A program made the translations under genes and the position numbers. From Eggerthellaceae bacterium UBA3686 (GTDB taxonomy: Bacteria; Actinomycetota; Coriobacteriia; Coriobacteriales; Eggerthellaceae), in NCBI GenBank assembly GCA_002371495.1, contig DFIX01000003.1, positions 38,505 through 47,900 of the forward strand: a DNA stretch of 9,396 nucleotides. Direction: 5' to 3'. Numbering within the stretch: the stretch's first letter is position 1; each line of letters opens with the position of its first letter. Shown in pieces: positions 6,450 to 9,396 of this stretch. The notes below the pieces were generated by a model, which saw only the letters and a list, made by a program, of their open reading frames with translations, did not search any database and was not told where the DNA came from.

Positions 6450-6458
6450 CGTTGTGAA

Positions 6459-7127
6459 ATGAAAGGCGTTTGCACAAAAGTGACTCGGGAGTCGCAACAA
6501 AATTTGCAAGATGAGGTCTCCGACCGAATATTTACGGTGGCCAACGTTATCACCTTCATCAGGCTTTGCATGGCGCCTATTGCGCTCGGCTTCCTGCTTA
6601 CCGGAAACGATGTTGTGGCGACGATCCTTTTTGCGTTTACGGCGGCAACGGATTTCCTCGACGGGCAAATCGCTCGCCGCACCCATACCGTTTCCAAACT
6701 CGGCCAGCTACTTGATCCCGCAGTCGACCGCGTTCTCATGATTTGCGGCGTTATAGGTTTGATGGCTATTGGGCGCCTGCCTGTCTGGATTGTAGTGCTC
6801 GTGCTCGCGCGCGATGTGTTTCTGCTTGCAGGCGGGAGCTATCTCTTGCGAGAGCACAAGATCAGGATTCCCGTTATTTATGCGGGCAAGTTCGCAACGA
6901 CGTTTTTGTTCGTGGGTATAGCCGGCCTCATGCTCAACATGCCGCTCATCTCCGGCTTTGCTGTTTGCAATTTCGCCTGGTTGCCTGGTTTTAACGGTGT
7001 GGAGTGCTCTTGGGGTATTTGGTTTATTTACCTCGGGCTCTGCCTTGGCGTGTTCACTACCGTGTACTATATCGCAAGCGCGATTCGCGCACTGAGGAAA
7101 GCATCAAATAGCAGGGAAAATGGCTAA
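6459..7127 (+). CDS. pgsA: CDP-alcohol phosphatidyltransferase, probable phosphatidylglycerophosphate synthase
   Basis: This 222-residue integral membrane enzyme of the CDP-alcohol phosphatidyltransferase family (PF01066) most likely transfers the phosphatidyl group from CDP-diacylglycerol to glycerol-3-phosphate, the committed step to phosphatidylglycerol and cardiolipin. The full catalytic signature is present: Asp65, Asp68-Gly69, Ala72-Arg73, Gly82, Asp86 and Asp90, in the spacing D-x2-DG-x2-AR-x8-G-x3-D-x3-D. About six hydrophobic helices can be seen, and residues 24-36 (FTVANVITFIRL-like) match the usual family N terminus. The start is uncertain. The ATG at 6459 has no clear ribosome-binding site because a hairpin ends just before it, and it adds about 20 polar residues; the GTG at 6480 and TTG at 6504 are in-frame alternatives. 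Other alcohol acceptors (inositol phosphate, serine) cannot be excluded. It overlaps the next gene by eight bases. Confidence 0.85.
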   Translation: MKGVCTKVTRESQQNLQDEVSDRIFTVANVITFIRLCMAPIALGFLLTGNDVVATILFAFTAATDFLDGQIARRTHTVSKLGQLLDPAVDRVLMICGVIGLMAIGRLPVWIVVLVLARDVFLLAGGSYLLREHKIRIPVIYAGKFATTFLFVGIAGLMLNMPLISGFAVCNFAWLPGFNGVECSWGIWFIYLGLCLGVFTTVYYIASAIRALRKASNSRENG

Positions 7128-9378
7128 CGAGAGGCAAACATACCGCAAGAGCGCAGCACGCAGCGCAGCTTCGGGTCGCACGGGATCGGGGCGCGGTGCG
7201 TCGTCGCGTTCGAGCGCATCCCAGTCAAAAGCCTCGTCTAAGCAGGGAAAGTCGTTCGGAGACAAGTTCGATGACGTGCTCGAATCGCTTCTAAAGGGAA
7301 AGAACTCGAAATCTAAAGCAGCCACGCGCACTGCGCGTGGAACTTCTTCGGCGGGTGCGGTCGATTCTTTCAAGACGCGTTTCTTGTCGAGCAAGATTGC
7401 CATGATCGTTGCAGTGGTGATAATGCTGCTTCTGGTGGTAGGGCTTTGGGATAACCTCGCAAATTACGGCAAAGCCTACGGAAACGTTTCAGTCAACGGC
7501 ACCAGCGTTGCGGGCATGAATGCCGACCAGATCAAAGACCTCCTCGAAACCGAGTATGGCCAGAAGCTCCAATCGGGCGAAGTGCGCATATACGCTAGCG
7601 AAGCGGCCAAGGACCGCGAGTCCTCGAATCTCGCCAAGCAAGAGAGCGTTGCGCAAGCCGAGCAGGTGTCGGTGGAACAGGCCAAGGCGTCGGTGACATC
7701 ATGGGTGACGAGCGCGAGCGGGCTTCGCGCGAGCGTCCCGTATGACGAGGTCGTCGACAAGGCGCTCGCAGCAGGCCGCGACGGCGGTCCGCTCGGGCGT
7801 ATGGCCTTGCTGGTGGCACCGCAAAACATCGAGTTCACGGTTGCCTACGATTCTGCTGCCGTCGAAAAGCTGGCAAACGCCATTGACTCGACGATCGGCG
7901 ATTCGCGCGTCGATTCGACCGTCCAGGTCGAAGAAGGGTCGGCGACAGCCGTAAAGGGCCATGACGGCAAGATGGTTGACCGCTCTTGGCTCACATCGAC
8001 GATCACCGAAAAGCTATTATCTGACGATGAAGACAAATCGTTCGTGGCCGAAGTTACGGACGCCCCTTCGCGTACGACTTACGAACAGGCCCAGCAGATG
8101 GCGACGTGCATCAACCGCGCTCTGAATTCCGAGCTCGAGTTCAAGTTCAAGTCGCAGAGCTGGCTGGCGGACTCGGTCTCGATGGGAAACTGGACCCGCG
8201 TAAAAGTTGCGCAAGTAAGCGACGGATATGAGCTTCAGGCCGACATCGACACGGCAGCTGCAACATCTGATCTCGCCAAACATCTAGACGCGACGGTTCA
8301 GGGCGATGACGTCATTGTCGATTTCGAGAAAAAGGGCGACGAAATTGTCGTGCACACATCGGGCTCGGGCATTATTCCCGAGGTAGGGCCGGCTATTTCG
8401 CAGGCACGCGAAGCGCTCTACGGCTCGGCTGGCGCCGCTTGGGGCAATGGCTCGTTGGCAAAGTCCACAATCGACGTTAACGAATCAGACGCCCCCGAAG
8501 AGCTGGGCTTCGAACAAGCGGTCGATTTGGGGATCATAACCGTCATCGGCGAGTACACGACCGAGTACTCCAATGCAGAGGGAACCGAGAATCGCAACCA
8601 CAACATTCATGTGGCTGCCGACTTGCTTAACAATACGATTACCGACTCGAACGGCGGCACGTGGAGTTTCAACGACCACTCCGGCGATACCAACCAAGAT
8701 CCGCCCTTCGCTTCCGCGGGTTCTATCGTCGATGGCGAATACGTCGATTCTATCGGCGGTGGAATCTGCCAAGTTGCGACAACGGTTTTCAACGCGGTGT
8801 ACGAAGCGGGCCTCAACATCGACGAGAGGCGCAACCACTCTCTTTACATCGCAAGCTATCCGACGGGACGCGATGCTGCGGTGAGTTATCCCGAGATGGA
8901 TTTCGTTTGGTCGAATCCGCTGAAGAGCGACACGCTTTTGACGCTTGAGTACACCGATACGACGGTAACAGCCAAGCTCTACGGAACCCCTACCGGCTAC
9001 AAAGTATCAACCGAGACCGGACAGTGGGAGGAAGGCGAGAAGTACAAGACGACGTTCGAAACCGACGAGGAATTAGCTGAAGGTGCGTATTACCTGAAGA
9101 CGACAGGATCGGACGGCAGCCAGATAACGGTCCAGAGAACGGTGACCGACCTGAGCGGCAACATCGTGAAGCAAGATTCCTTCGCCTCGGTGTACAGCCC
9201 GAAAGACGAGGTGTACCTTATTGGCCCCGGGACCGACACGAGCGTCCTTATGCAAACGCGCTCGGAGTCGGGTACAACAAGTTCTGACGAGTGGCAGCCA
9301 GATGGTTACGAAGACGAATCTGGCACCGAATCGTACTACGAAGAGCAAACCTACGATGACTACTCCGAAGAGATGTGA
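7120..9378 (+). CDS. VanW-family membrane-anchored surface protein with peptidoglycan-binding and G5-like domains
   Basis: This is a 752-residue single-pass cell-envelope protein. Residues 1-90 are cytoplasmic, Ser/Lys/Arg/Ala-rich and probably disordered. Residues 92-110 form the membrane helix (N-in, C-out). A region like the paired PG_binding_4 domain (PF12229) spans roughly 120-430, including AAGRDGGPLGR (217-227), interrupted by a Gln/Glu/Ala-rich insert near 160-190. The VanW domain (PF04294) spans about 485-625, with NRNHNIHVAADLL, the hallmark GGGICQVATT (546-555) containing Cys550, and ERRNHS with His573. A G5-like domain follows at about 627-702, then an acidic Tyr/Glu/Asp-rich tail (715-752). 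The biochemical role of VanW is not established, so vancomycin resistance should not be inferred: no vanHAX genes are present. The ATG at 7120 follows AGGGAA and overlaps the pgsA end, implying translational coupling. The remaining bases 9379-9396 carry no supportable feature. Confidence 0.88.
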   Translation: MANERQTYRKSAARSAASGRTGSGRGASSRSSASQSKASSKQGKSFGDKFDDVLESLLKGKNSKSKAATRTARGTSSAGAVDSFKTRFLSSKIAMIVAVVIMLLLVVGLWDNLANYGKAYGNVSVNGTSVAGMNADQIKDLLETEYGQKLQSGEVRIYASEAAKDRESSNLAKQESVAQAEQVSVEQAKASVTSWVTSASGLRASVPYDEVVDKALAAGRDGGPLGRMALLVAPQNIEFTVAYDSAAVEKLANAIDSTIGDSRVDSTVQVEEGSATAVKGHDGKMVDRSWLTSTITEKLLSDDEDKSFVAEVTDAPSRTTYEQAQQMATCINRALNSELEFKFKSQSWLADSVSMGNWTRVKVAQVSDGYELQADIDTAAATSDLAKHLDATVQGDDVIVDFEKKGDEIVVHTSGSGIIPEVGPAISQAREALYGSAGAAWGNGSLAKSTIDVNESDAPEELGFEQAVDLGIITVIGEYTTEYSNAEGTENRNHNIHVAADLLNNTITDSNGGTWSFNDHSGDTNQDPPFASAGSIVDGEYVDSIGGGICQVATTVFNAVYEAGLNIDERRNHSLYIASYPTGRDAAVSYPEMDFVWSNPLKSDTLLTLEYTDTTVTAKLYGTPTGYKVSTETGQWEEGEKYKTTFETDEELAEGAYYLKTTGSDGSQITVQRTVTDLSGNIVKQDSFASVYSPKDEVYLIGPGTDTSVLMQTRSESGTTSSDEWQPDGYEDESGTESYYEEQTYDDYSEEM

Positions 9379-9396
9379 CGTGGGAACGGCGGTGAC

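Noticed and set aside
7120..9378. Vancomycin-resistance gene
   Set aside because: VanW-domain proteins are widespread, and none of the vanHAX or regulatory genes that define resistance is present.

Overview
The window looks like chromosomal DNA from an anaerobic, moderately high-GC bacterium. The hydrogenase type, the alanine- and lysine-rich protein tails and the pgsA-vanW pair suggest a member of the Coriobacteriia (Eggerthellaceae-like). This placement is inference from sequence style, since no marker gene in the window fixes the taxonomy. All genes read on the + strand.

Layout: (1) positions 55-205 hold a self-contained tRNA-Pro(GGG) unit with its own promoter, an encoded CCA end and a strong intrinsic terminator. 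(2) After a non-coding leader of about 200 bases comes a tight six-gene operon, 403-6265, in the exact order of echABCDEF. It encodes an Ech-type (group 4) membrane-bound [NiFe] hydrogenase: a proton-pumping antiporter-like subunit, a NuoH-like membrane anchor, a small subunit, a NuoC-like subunit, a nickel-binding large subunit and a two-cluster ferredoxin-like subunit. All nickel and iron-sulfur cysteines needed for activity are present. The complex should couple electron exchange between reduced ferredoxin and protons/H2 to ion translocation. (3) A 193-base spacer carries three hairpins and a promoter-like element. (4) pgsA (phosphatidylglycerophosphate synthase family) overlaps a gene for a large membrane-anchored VanW/G5 surface protein, giving a small cell-envelope operon.

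The most unusual observation is in EchD and EchF. Both carry long, low-complexity C-terminal extensions that are not part of the NuoC or NuoI-like cores, and both end in the same 23-residue helical module (three copies in EchD, one at the extreme C terminus of EchF). The EchD terminal copy and the EchF copy are also very similar at DNA level (32 of 36 bases over the best stretch). A duplicated module shared by two subunits of one complex suggests a dedicated interaction or scaffolding function for this hydrogenase.
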